NCBI GenBank assembly: GCA_020634455.1 | Contig: JACKBQ010000001.1 | Coordinates: 3,596,001 to 3,660,000, forward strand | Direction: 5' to 3' | Source of the DNA: Ardenticatenaceae bacterium | GTDB taxonomy: Bacteria; Chloroflexota; Anaerolineae; Promineifilales; Promineifilaceae | Length of the DNA stretch: 64,000 nt | Shown: positions 57,044-64,000 of the stretch, one piece after another | Layout of the letters: each line of letters begins with the position of its first letter | How positions within the stretch are numbered: position 1 is the stretch's first letter | Program-made: the position numbers and the translations under genes | The notes under the pieces: generated by a model | What the model saw: only the letters and a program-made list of their open reading frames with translations | Database searches by the model: none | What the model was told of the DNA's origin: nothing

Positions 57044-57124
57044 ATTGTCATGTTGAGCAGAGCGAAACATCCCAACCCGGTTGAATGGGATTCTTCATTG
57101 CGCTGCGCTTCATTCAGAATGACT
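57044..57124. repeat. TGTCATGCTGAGC repeat, copy 3
   Basis: AATTGTCATGTTGAGCAGAG ... GAATGGGATTCTTCATTGCG ... CATTCAGAATGAC. The arms TGTCATGTTGAG and CAGAATGAC are partly complementary. Placed between the terminator and the E2 stop. Confidence 0.82.
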
Positions 57125-57129
57125 AATCA

Positions 57130-58416
57130 TTACTGCCAGTTTTCGATCACTTGCTTGATGGTGCTCACAAAATCATCGGCCGTTTTACCATCCAGAATGC
57201 GGTGGTCGAAGGTGAAGCTGACGTAGGCCAACGGCCGTATCGCAATCGCGTCGTTAATAACTTTTACCCGCTTCTCAATTTTGCCTACGCCCAAAATGCC
57301 GCACTGCGGCTGGTTGATGATCGGCGTGGCAAACAGGCTGCCAGAGGTGCCGTGATTGGTGATGGAAAAAGTGCCGCCCTGCACGTCGCCCGGTTGGAGC
57401 TGCTTGTTACGCGCCCGTTCGGTCAGATCGTTGATGGTGCGGGCCAGCCCCAGCAAATTCATGCCGTCGGCCCCTTTGATCACCGGCACAATCAGGCCGT
57501 CGTCAATGGCGGCGGCCATGCCGATGTTAATTTGCCGCTTGAGTTCGATGCCCTGGTCGGTCCAGGTGCTGTTGGCCATCGGGTGCTGCTTCAGCGCGGC
57601 TACGGTGGCGGCAACGATGTAGGCCGTGAAGGTAAGATTGGCTCCATCGCGGGCAAATTGAGCTTTGTGGACGGCGCGGTGGTGAGATACGGCCGTAAAA
57701 TCAAACTCAAACACGGTGGTCACGTGTGGGCTGGTTTGCACGCTGCGCACCATGTGCTCGGCGATGGCGCGGCGCATGTTGGTGAGGGGGACGATTTCGC
57801 CGGGAGTGGGTTCAGGTGACAAGGTGACGGGGTGACGGGGTGACGGGGTGACCGATATGGGTTTCTCCGTTTGTTGGGTGGGGGTGGATTCTGGTATTGG
57901 TTGGGAAATTACAGTGGTTTGGCGCTGTTCAATGTGGGCGAGGATGTCGTTTTTGGTGATACGGCCGTCTCGACCAGTCCCATTCACCATATTCAAATCC
58001 ACCTCGTGTTCGGCGGCAATGCGGCCCACGACGGGGCTGATGCGGCCGGTGTAGCGTTGTTGGGGGGTGGGAGGATGGGAAACGGCCGTTGCCACTGGCG
58101 CGGCGGACGCTGGGGTAGGTTCTGGCTGGGGCGCAGGCGCTTTGGCCGGAGCATGTCCATTGGTTGGCGGCGCTTCGCCCGGCTGGCCGATGGTGGCTAA
58201 AACGGTGCCCACATCCACAGTTTCCCCTTCGGGAACCAAAATTTCCAGCAAGGTGCCTGCCTCTTCGGCTGTGGCCTCGGTAGTCACTTTGTCTGTTTCA
58301 ATTTCTAGCAGCGGTTCGTACTGATCCACTGATTCGCCCACCTGCTTGAGCCAGCGGGAAATTGTTCCTTCAACCACACCTTCGCCCATTTCGGGCATGA
58401 TGACTTTAATTGCCAT
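57130..58416 (-). CDS. 2-oxoacid dehydrogenase E2 (dihydrolipoamide acyltransferase)
   Basis: A 428-residue E2 component. The lipoyl domain (1-75) carries the lipoylation lysine in LEIETDKVTTEA. An alanine/proline-rich linker precedes the E3/E1-binding domain (RISPVVGRIAAEHEVDL...NGTGRDGRITKNDI, about 128-165). The catalytic domain has the acyltransferase signature TFDHRILDGKTADDFV near the C-terminus, with His and Asp active. Together with the fused E1 gene upstream it forms a complex for pyruvate or branched-chain 2-oxoacids; E3 is encoded elsewhere. GAGGAG precedes the ATG. Confidence 0.95.
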   Translation of the reverse strand: MAIKVIMPEMGEGVVEGTISRWLKQVGESVDQYEPLLEIETDKVTTEATAEEAGTLLEILVPEGETVDVGTVLATIGQPGEAPPTNGHAPAKAPAPQPEPTPASAAPVATAVSHPPTPQQRYTGRISPVVGRIAAEHEVDLNMVNGTGRDGRITKNDILAHIEQRQTTVISQPIPESTPTQQTEKPISVTPSPRHPVTLSPEPTPGEIVPLTNMRRAIAEHMVRSVQTSPHVTTVFEFDFTAVSHHRAVHKAQFARDGANLTFTAYIVAATVAALKQHPMANSTWTDQGIELKRQINIGMAAAIDDGLIVPVIKGADGMNLLGLARTINDLTERARNKQLQPGDVQGGTFSITNHGTSGSLFATPIINQPQCGILGVGKIEKRVKVINDAIAIRPLAYVSFTFDHRILDGKTADDFVSTIKQVIENWQ

Positions 58417-58431
58417 GTGCTCCTCAACTGC

Positions 58432-58497
58432 AATTACCCAATTACTTAATTACCTAATTACAAATCGTAATTGAGTAATTGGGTAATTAAGTAATTA
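58432..58497. repeat. AATTACCCAATTAC inverted repeat between E1 and E2
   Basis: CAATTACCCAATTACTTAATT and AATTGAGTAATTGGGTAATTAAG are complementary and fold as a hairpin of AT-rich heptads (TAATTAC/GTAATTA). It resembles the GGTAATC arrays at 9862 and 29116 in plan, though not in sequence. Confidence 0.78.
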
Positions 58498-58499
58498 TT

Positions 58500-60944
58500 T
58501 TATCTGTAAAAAATCGGATACCTTGCCGGGTCAGCTTCGTTCATGATGTCATAGACGGCTTCAAAAATGTCTTCGGCGTTGGGCTTGGAGAAGTAGTTGC
58601 CGTCGGAGCCGTAGGCCGGACGATGTTCCGTGGCCGCCAGGGTGCGGGGTTCGCTGTCCAGCCAGTAGAAGCCACCTTGCTTCTCGATCACTTCTTGCAT
58701 CATGTAGGCGGTTGCGCCACCGGGCACATCTTCGTCCACAAACAGGATGCGGCTGGTTTTTTGGAGCGATTGCAGGATACGGCCGTTCACATCAAATGGC
58801 AGTAGCGAACGCACATCCACCAACTCAACCTCGATGCCCGTGCGAGCCAGCATCTCAGCGGCCCGTTCTGCCACGCTCACCATCGCCCCGTATGTCACCA
58901 CCGTCACATCCTCGCCTTCGCGCACCAGCTCTGGCACGCCCAGCGGAATGGTAAACTCGGTGAGGTTTTCCGGCACCTCTTCTTTAAGCCGGTAGCCGCT
59001 GAGCACTTCCACCACCAGCCCTGGTTCGTCGGTTTGCAGCAGTGTATTGTAAAAGCCAACTGCCTGCACCATGTTGCGCGGCACCAAAATATGCATGCCC
59101 CGCAGCAGATGCACAATTGCCCCCATTGGCGAACCGCCATGCCAGACGCCTTCCAGCCGGTGGCCGCGCGTGCGCACGATGACGGGCGCTTTTTGCCCGC
59201 CGCGGGTGCGCCACTGCACCGTCGCCAGGTCATCGGACATGATTTGCAGGGCGTAGGGCAAGTAGTCGAGGTATTGGATTTCAGCCAACGGCCGTAATCC
59301 CCGCATCGCCAGCCCAATCGCCTGCCCCAAAATCGTTACCTCGCGGATGCCCGTGTCCGACACGCGCAGCTTGCCGTACTTGGCCTGCATGCCCGCCATA
59401 GATTGATTGACGCCGCCAAGCTGCCCCACATCCTCGCCAAAAGCAATGACGCGCGGGTCGCGAGCCAAAATCGCGTCGAAGGCGCGGTTGAGCACCTCAT
59501 ATCCTTTGAGCGAGGTAGGCGTTGGGCTGTAAACTGGCTTGATTTCCGCTACGTTTTGGTAACTTTCGCTCGATTGACTGTACAGGTGCGATCCATACCG
59601 CTCTTTGCTGATGGCTAGCTGGTTGGTGCGCCATTGGGCCAGCTTTTGGATGGCTGGCGTCTGTTCATCACGCACCAGCAGCAGCGCTTCCTGAATTGCT
59701 TCCATGTTGTCTCGCCTGAAGGGCGATTTGCGCTCCATCAGCTTGCGCCGCAGGCTGGCAAGTTCGGTCTTTCGTGGGGAAGCTGCTTCAATTTCTTCGA
59801 TGATGTTGGCCACTTCCTGCCGCTCTTTGTAAATGGGCAGGGAGAAATTTTTCCACAATTTGGTGCGAATATTTTCGACCGATTTGCGGGTGTTGCGCTC
59901 GATTTGGTCCAGTTCACCCGCGGTGGCGATGCGCTGCTCGATGATCCATTCGCGCATTTTGCGGATGCAGTCGTACGTTTCTTCAAACGCCAGCCGCTCG
60001 TCTGATTTGTACCGTTCGTGGCTGCCAGAGGTGGAGTGGCCTTGCGGTTGCGTCATCTCGATGACGTGGATGATGGCGGGGGTATGATCACGGCGGGCGT
60101 TGCGGGTCGCTTTTTGATAGGTCTCAACCAGCGACATGTAATCCCAGCCTTTGACAGAGTAAATATCAAACCCGCGATTGCTGTTTGGTTCGCGTTGGAA
60201 GCCGGAAAGCAGGTCGCTCAGGTTGGTTTTGGTGTGCTGGTATTCGTTGGGCACGGAGATGCCGTAGCCGTCGTCCCAAATGGAGAGCACGACGGGGGCT
60301 TGCAGCACGCCGATGGCGTTGATCGCTTCCCAGAACATGCCTTCGGCGCAGCTGGCATTGCCAATGGTGCCAAAGGCAACTTCGTTGCCGTTGCGGGAGA
60401 ATTGGGTGAGGTGCTTGAGCTCATCCAGCTCGCGGTAGAGGCGGGAGGCGTAGCCAAGCCCGACCAGGCGGGGCATCTGGCTGCCGGTGGGGGAGATGTC
60501 TGATGAGCTGTTGAGCTGCTGGGTGAGGTCTCGCCAACGGCCGTTTTCATCCAAACTGCGGGTGGCAAAATGGGCGTTCATCTGCCGCCCCGCCGACTGT
60601 GGCTCGATGGCAACGTCGGCGATGGCATACAGTTGGGCGAAAAATTGCTTGATGGTGGCTGCACCTGAAGCAAACATGAACGTTTGGTCGCGGTAGTAAC
60701 CAGCGCGGAAGTCCCCTTTTTTGAACGCTTTGGCCATGGCCAACTGGGCCACTTCCTTGCCATCGCCAAAGATGCCGAACTTGGCTTTGCCGCTGAGCAC
60801 TTCGCGCCGCCCGATGAGGCTGGCGTGGCGGCTTTCGTTGGCGAGGGTGTAATCTCTCAGGATTTCGGCCGTGCTAATGAAGATTTGTTCAGAATCACGG
60901 CCGTTTTCTAGTTCCGGTTCAATCTCCTGTTTGGTTTCTTGCAT
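58500..60944 (-). CDS. Fused 2-oxoacid dehydrogenase E1 alpha-beta protein
   Basis: An 814-residue thiamine-diphosphate enzyme in which alpha (about 25-430) and beta (about 480-814) chains are joined. Alpha features: FRAGYYRDQTFMFASG, GRQMNAHFATRS, the TPP region GNASCAEGMFWEAINAIGVLQAPVVLSIWDDGYGIS in outline, and GHSTSGSHERYKSDER (phosphorylation-loop-like). Beta features: GEDVGQLGGVNQSM, DTGIREVTILGQAIGLAM, GGQKAPVIVRTRGHR and SLLPFDV. The substrate could be pyruvate or branched-chain 2-oxoacids; the fused arrangement is usual in Chloroflexota and Bacteroidota. AAGGAG lies 15 bases before the ATG. Operon with E2. Confidence 0.93.
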   Translation of the reverse strand: MQETKQEIEPELENGRDSEQIFISTAEILRDYTLANESRHASLIGRREVLSGKAKFGIFGDGKEVAQLAMAKAFKKGDFRAGYYRDQTFMFASGAATIKQFFAQLYAIADVAIEPQSAGRQMNAHFATRSLDENGRWRDLTQQLNSSSDISPTGSQMPRLVGLGYASRLYRELDELKHLTQFSRNGNEVAFGTIGNASCAEGMFWEAINAIGVLQAPVVLSIWDDGYGISVPNEYQHTKTNLSDLLSGFQREPNSNRGFDIYSVKGWDYMSLVETYQKATRNARRDHTPAIIHVIEMTQPQGHSTSGSHERYKSDERLAFEETYDCIRKMREWIIEQRIATAGELDQIERNTRKSVENIRTKLWKNFSLPIYKERQEVANIIEEIEAASPRKTELASLRRKLMERKSPFRRDNMEAIQEALLLVRDEQTPAIQKLAQWRTNQLAISKERYGSHLYSQSSESYQNVAEIKPVYSPTPTSLKGYEVLNRAFDAILARDPRVIAFGEDVGQLGGVNQSMAGMQAKYGKLRVSDTGIREVTILGQAIGLAMRGLRPLAEIQYLDYLPYALQIMSDDLATVQWRTRGGQKAPVIVRTRGHRLEGVWHGGSPMGAIVHLLRGMHILVPRNMVQAVGFYNTLLQTDEPGLVVEVLSGYRLKEEVPENLTEFTIPLGVPELVREGEDVTVVTYGAMVSVAERAAEMLARTGIEVELVDVRSLLPFDVNGRILQSLQKTSRILFVDEDVPGGATAYMMQEVIEKQGGFYWLDSEPRTLAATEHRPAYGSDGNYFSKPNAEDIFEAVYDIMNEADPARYPIFYR

Positions 60945-60991
60945 GGGTGTGTGGGAGCTCCTTGTGCAAATGTGCTTTGGTCACAGCGGGT

Positions 60992-62956
60992 TTAGGTAGT
61001 GGGCAAATCCTCATCAGGGACAACTGGCGGGATAGTTGGCGGCGTTTCGTTGTTTTCCGGTTGGTCGGTTCTGCGTTTCATCCGGTCAACCAGTGCCTGG
61101 CCCAAGTTTTCCTGGGTGGTGGCGGCTTCAAAACCGGCCACGTTCAGGGCCAAAATTGCTTCGTGTGAACTTTCTTCAATTTGTTTGGCGGCTTGCTCAA
61201 TTTCCTTGAAGGTGATTTTGCCATTCAGATAAAAATAAGAGAAGGTGTGGCTAATTTGCAGGACGCCGTGAATGAAGGAAATGAAGGCAACGTTGGCCAG
61301 TCCAACATCGGTAACAGCGCGTTTGATTTGTTTGAGCGGCAAAGTAAAGAATGTGCCAAACATTGTTGCGCCACTGCCAATAAAGACGGCCATCAGGGCT
61401 ACCAGGCGCTCAGTTGGCAGGGGCAGGTCTGGATTGGCTGGATGCACAATTGCCTTGTAGGCGTCAATCATGAAATAAGCGCCAATGACAAAAATGGCCA
61501 CATTTAAGGTGATGCGGATGAAAAAACTCAGGTTTGCCAGGAAGACGGTGCGCCTCCAAACGGTTTGTGTTTCTGTATTTAGCTGATGTAGCGGCTGTTG
61601 AAAAAATTGGAGAAGGTTTTTTTCAAGCTTGTCTGTCAGTGGTTTTAGGGTTTCTTTTCCCCCAATTTCAATTCGTAAATTATCCAGAACCTCTTCAGAG
61701 ACATTTTTATTTGTTTGATAAAGCTCAAGCCGCTCTTGGATGACGGAACTGTTAATATTGGGGCTTGCCTTGATGAGGTCGGCAAAGATGGGTAGCAGGC
61801 GTTCGTCGTTGTGTCGTTGGCTAGCGGCCTCTATTAGGAAATCGGTAAGCAGGTGGGGGCCTTTGGTAAGTTCTTCGTGGGTGGGTTGAACGGCCGTTAC
61901 CACAATTTTGGCGTCCATTTGGTCTCGCTGAACCTGGGTTTGTGTCAGGTGGGCAACGAGCTGGGTAGCTTTGTCTTGCCAGTTGCCGATCTGGCCCAGT
62001 GAAGTGGCAATTTTTTCTTTGAGCGGTTGATTGCTTTCTATAAATAAAGCGCCTAAAAGGTGCGGAATGCAGGATTGGAAACCGAGCCTGCCAAGCGCAT
62101 CAGCCGCCTGGCGCTGCACCTTGTAATTCAGATTTCTTCTGAGGGCATCGGCCAGGCAAATAACGGCCGCTTCTAATTGCGTTGTTTGCAGTGCGTCTAC
62201 GGCAGCCAGCATGATGCGTTCCCGGATGGGATCCAGATCGAGCTGATTTTCGGTTGTACGGCCGTTGCGCCCGGCTGTTTGCTCGTCATTGATTTGGGCC
62301 GTTTGGTGCTTGCTGAGCAGTTGGCACAACAGGTCTACGGCATCTTGCCCGCCCAGCAAACCTAATGCTTTGGCAAAAATGCTGGGGATGGGAATCCGCG
62401 TGGTGGCATCCACCTTGTCCAACTCCTTGAGCAAGGCGGCTTCCAGATGTTTGGGTTTAATGCCAGAATCAACCAGGATTTCTTTGGCGTTTTCTATAAA
62501 GGGGGCATTATTGGCACTGGGGTCTACGATGTTGGTGATGGAAAGCTCAAAAGTGGCTTGAATGCGTTCACGAAAGGCGGGATCGGGCTTGTCCAGAACC
62601 TGGCGCAGGTAAGTGAGCGTTTGGGTAGGGTGGTTGCGGACTCTTTTTTGCAAGAAGCCCAAAACAGTGGAGCGTAGACCTACATCGTGATTGCTGTTCA
62701 GCAGGAATTTGCCAAAATGTTCAATACTGTCCGTATGATCTATGGCGTCGAGGGCGTAGATAATGACAGTTGTTTGGTCTTTGTTGGTGACGCCGTTGGC
62801 AACCAAGCGTTTACCCAGCTCAGCCACGACGGCTGGCTCGGCTTGTTGGGCGGTGATGGCCTGAACGGCCGTGGCAATTTGGTCTGGTTCTTCGGATTCT
62901 ACGGCCGTTTTCAACCCATCGGCCAGGGTGGCTACGGGTACGAGGTTATTGGCCAT
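60992..62956 (-). CDS. HEAT-repeat protein with membrane domain, partner of TIR-EAD gene
   Basis: A 654-residue protein. Residues 1-440 are helical with HEAT-type repeats (e.g. RIMLAAVDALQTTQLEAAVICLADALRR, QRQAADALGRLGFQSCIPHLLGALF, LKEKIATSLGQIGNWQDKATQLV). Three hydrophobic segments follow at about 475-500 (FLANLSFFIRITLNVAIFVIGAYF), 520-545 (LVALMAVFIGSGATMFGTFFTL) and 555-580 (VAFISFIHGVLQISHTFSYFYL), then a short cytoplasmic tail rich in Pro/Asp/Thr. Four bases separate its ATG from the stop of the TIR gene, so both are one unit. No named family; a membrane scaffold sensing or localising the TIR protein is inferred. Confidence 0.75.
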   Translation of the reverse strand: MANNLVPVATLADGLKTAVESEEPDQIATAVQAITAQQAEPAVVAELGKRLVANGVTNKDQTTVIIYALDAIDHTDSIEHFGKFLLNSNHDVGLRSTVLGFLQKRVRNHPTQTLTYLRQVLDKPDPAFRERIQATFELSITNIVDPSANNAPFIENAKEILVDSGIKPKHLEAALLKELDKVDATTRIPIPSIFAKALGLLGGQDAVDLLCQLLSKHQTAQINDEQTAGRNGRTTENQLDLDPIRERIMLAAVDALQTTQLEAAVICLADALRRNLNYKVQRQAADALGRLGFQSCIPHLLGALFIESNQPLKEKIATSLGQIGNWQDKATQLVAHLTQTQVQRDQMDAKIVVTAVQPTHEELTKGPHLLTDFLIEAASQRHNDERLLPIFADLIKASPNINSSVIQERLELYQTNKNVSEEVLDNLRIEIGGKETLKPLTDKLEKNLLQFFQQPLHQLNTETQTVWRRTVFLANLSFFIRITLNVAIFVIGAYFMIDAYKAIVHPANPDLPLPTERLVALMAVFIGSGATMFGTFFTLPLKQIKRAVTDVGLANVAFISFIHGVLQISHTFSYFYLNGKITFKEIEQAAKQIEESSHEAILALNVAGFEAATTQENLGQALVDRMKRRTDQPENNETPPTIPPVVPDEDLPTT

Positions 62957-62960
62957 GCGC

Positions 62961-63677
62961 TTACCAACTGCTGTGTGGGCGCTGCTGCCGCACCAGACCG
63001 ATGAGCTGTTCTAAACGGCCGTGTCTCTGCATCATCCCAATCAGCTCTAAAATCTTTTCCGGCTTACTGCGTCCTCCTAGATTTTCATACTCAACGCCCA
63101 AATCAAAGCAAAGTACGCGCAGCTCTGTTTCACTAAAGTAGGTATTCAGATTTTCGCGTAGAGCCACCTGCGGCGAGGCATAGGTTTGTTGCTGAATGAC
63201 GGGGTCTGGTGTGAACCCTTTCTGAAATGGGGCAGATTCTGTGGTTGCACTTCCTGAAGGGTTGAAACTTTCATCGGCACCGACCGCATCGGCAATTTCA
63301 TCAACAATTGCATCCAGCTTGTGGCGGGAAGTGGAGACGCCCATGCGCTGGGCCAGTTCGGGCGCAAAATAAGAAACACGCTGCGGATCAATTTCGTGCC
63401 AGATGGGCAGTAGTCGAGTGCCGCTAGCAAAATCGCGATCCAGTTTATCCAGCTCCTCAAACTCAAACCGGGGCCAAGATTTATTGAAGAAGGCTTCGCT
63501 CAGGATGAGCACAGCGTAGGTTGATTGCTGCAATCCGATGCGTATGCTGTCTGATAAACCATCACCCAGGCCTAAACGGCCGTCCACCGTGGCAATTCCC
63601 CGGGCGTTAAGCGCTTGGGTCAGGGTGTGGGCAAACTCTTTGTCTCTTGAAACATAGCTGATATACAAACTTGACAT
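62961..63677 (-). CDS. TIR-domain protein with C-terminal effector-associated domain
   Basis: A 238-residue protein. The TIR domain (1-130) opens SLYISYVSRDKEFAHTLTQAL and holds LSEAFFNKSWPRFEFEEL, with the WxxxE motif Trp68-Glu72 expected for NADase activity. A proline/serine-rich linker leads to a small helical domain (about 171-235, ALRENLNTYFSETELRVLCFDLGVEYENLGG...KPEKILELI), which matches the effector-associated/death-like adaptor domains of bacterial conflict systems. Bacterial TIR proteins of this kind cleave NAD+ during phage defence. The AGGTGA ribosome-binding site supports the start. It heads a two-gene operon with a membrane HEAT-repeat protein. Confidence 0.88.
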   Translation of the reverse strand: MSSLYISYVSRDKEFAHTLTQALNARGIATVDGRLGLGDGLSDSIRIGLQQSTYAVLILSEAFFNKSWPRFEFEELDKLDRDFASGTRLLPIWHEIDPQRVSYFAPELAQRMGVSTSRHKLDAIVDEIADAVGADESFNPSGSATTESAPFQKGFTPDPVIQQQTYASPQVALRENLNTYFSETELRVLCFDLGVEYENLGGRSKPEKILELIGMMQRHGRLEQLIGLVRQQRPHSSW

Positions 63678-63788
63678 AATGTTTTCACCTGCTTTTCCAA
63701 ATTACTCAATTGAGGCACGTAGAATAATATACCACACCAGCCATAATCCTATCCACTGAAAACGAACCACGATTTACCTAAACCAGGC

Positions 63789-64000
63789 TTACGGTAACGG
63801 CTCAACGGTAAAATTGTCAAACTGCACGTTGACGCCGCCAACGCCCAGCGTTCGCACCATCAGCCCAATGTCGCCACTGCTAAACGCATCGTCCGTTACC
63901 CGCCCAACTTCCTGGTCGTTAACGTAGAAGATCAGGTTTTGCCCTTCGGCCTGCACGGACAGCTTGTTGGTGGCGTTGCCCTGGTTGATGGCCGGCGATT
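63789..64000 (-). CDS. Partial C-terminus of a concanavalin/LamG-like domain protein
   Basis: The minus strand is open from the window edge to a TAA at 63789-63791, encoding 69 residues that begin SPAINQGNATNKLSVQAEG and end MVRTLGVGGVNVQFDNFTVEPLP. The pattern (NKLSVQAEGQNLIFYVND, GDIGLMV, VNVQFDNFTV) is that of the 3-keto-disaccharide-hydrolase/LamG-type beta-sandwich, typical of secreted carbohydrate-binding proteins. The N-terminus lies outside the window, so domain context is unknown. Confidence 0.75.
   Translation of the reverse strand, partial: SPAINQGNATNKLSVQAEGQNLIFYVNDQEVGRVTDDAFSSGDIGLMVRTLGVGGVNVQFDNFTVEPLP

Noticed and set aside
1..64000. tRNA or rRNA genes
   Set aside because: No cloverleaf, TTCGAAT-type T-loop or conserved rRNA block was noticed by eye; a covariance search would be needed to be certain.

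Overview
The window looks like a chromosomal piece of a filamentous-type Chloroflexota (probably Anaerolineae or a related class). This is an inference from protein style: form I aerobic CO dehydrogenase, GAF/HisKA_3 two-component pairs, PD40 beta-propeller secreted proteins, S9 peptidases, tandem SPFH proteins, a fused E1 alpha/beta dehydrogenase, and an AT/GC-balanced genome full of small palindromic repeats. No rRNA, tRNA or CRISPR was recognised.

Layout. 1-3648 (minus): 3'-truncated tryptophanase-like lyase, a molybdopterin-binding MoeA-like protein and a membrane-anchored SH3 protein. 3897-5835 (plus): a histidine kinase and LuxR-type regulator. 6013-13983 (plus): a CO-dehydrogenase cluster, coxD-coxE-coxG-coxM-coxS-coxL, then an XdhC-type maturation factor fused to a YHS metal-binding domain. 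CoxL carries the form I AYRCSFR loop, so CO is the likely electron donor. 14450-24958: DUF2202 ferritin-like protein, cytochrome P450 with divergent TetR regulator, small membrane proteins, two SPFH proteins, a hydroxyacid oxidase and an M23 peptidase fusion. 25240-30060: DPP-IV-like peptidase, lipid-side crotonase and hypothetical proteins. 30779-38317: accessory region with a 1400-residue type IIG restriction-modification enzyme, three unknown genes, an IS5-family insertion that splits one of them, and a REP-associated (RAYT) HUH transposase. 38372-44728: methyltransferase, aldo/keto reductase, ArsR-SRPBCC pair, alkyltransferase-like protein, glycosyltransferase. 44737-56796: secreted propeller protein, GNAT, a DCC thiol oxidoreductase with an in-frame TGA at its second active-site cysteine, MenH, LigT, ModA, an ART-like protein with thioredoxin, two MFS exporters. 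57130-60944: two-oxoacid dehydrogenase E2 and fused E1. 60992-63677: membrane HEAT-repeat protein with a TIR-effector-associated-domain protein, a candidate defence operon. The window ends inside a minus-strand gene.

Two genome-scale signals run through everything. First, the octamer ACGGCCGT occurs about 110 times by eye where one or two would be expected, mostly inside genes on both strands, HIP1-like; stretches lacking it coincide with accessory DNA. Second, more than 25 palindromic elements of about ten families occupy intergenic space, supply stop codons to neighbouring genes, and in two genes (type IIG enzyme, glycosyltransferase) lie in frame within coding sequence. One family flanks the RAYT gene exactly, which makes that gene the obvious candidate for its mobilisation.
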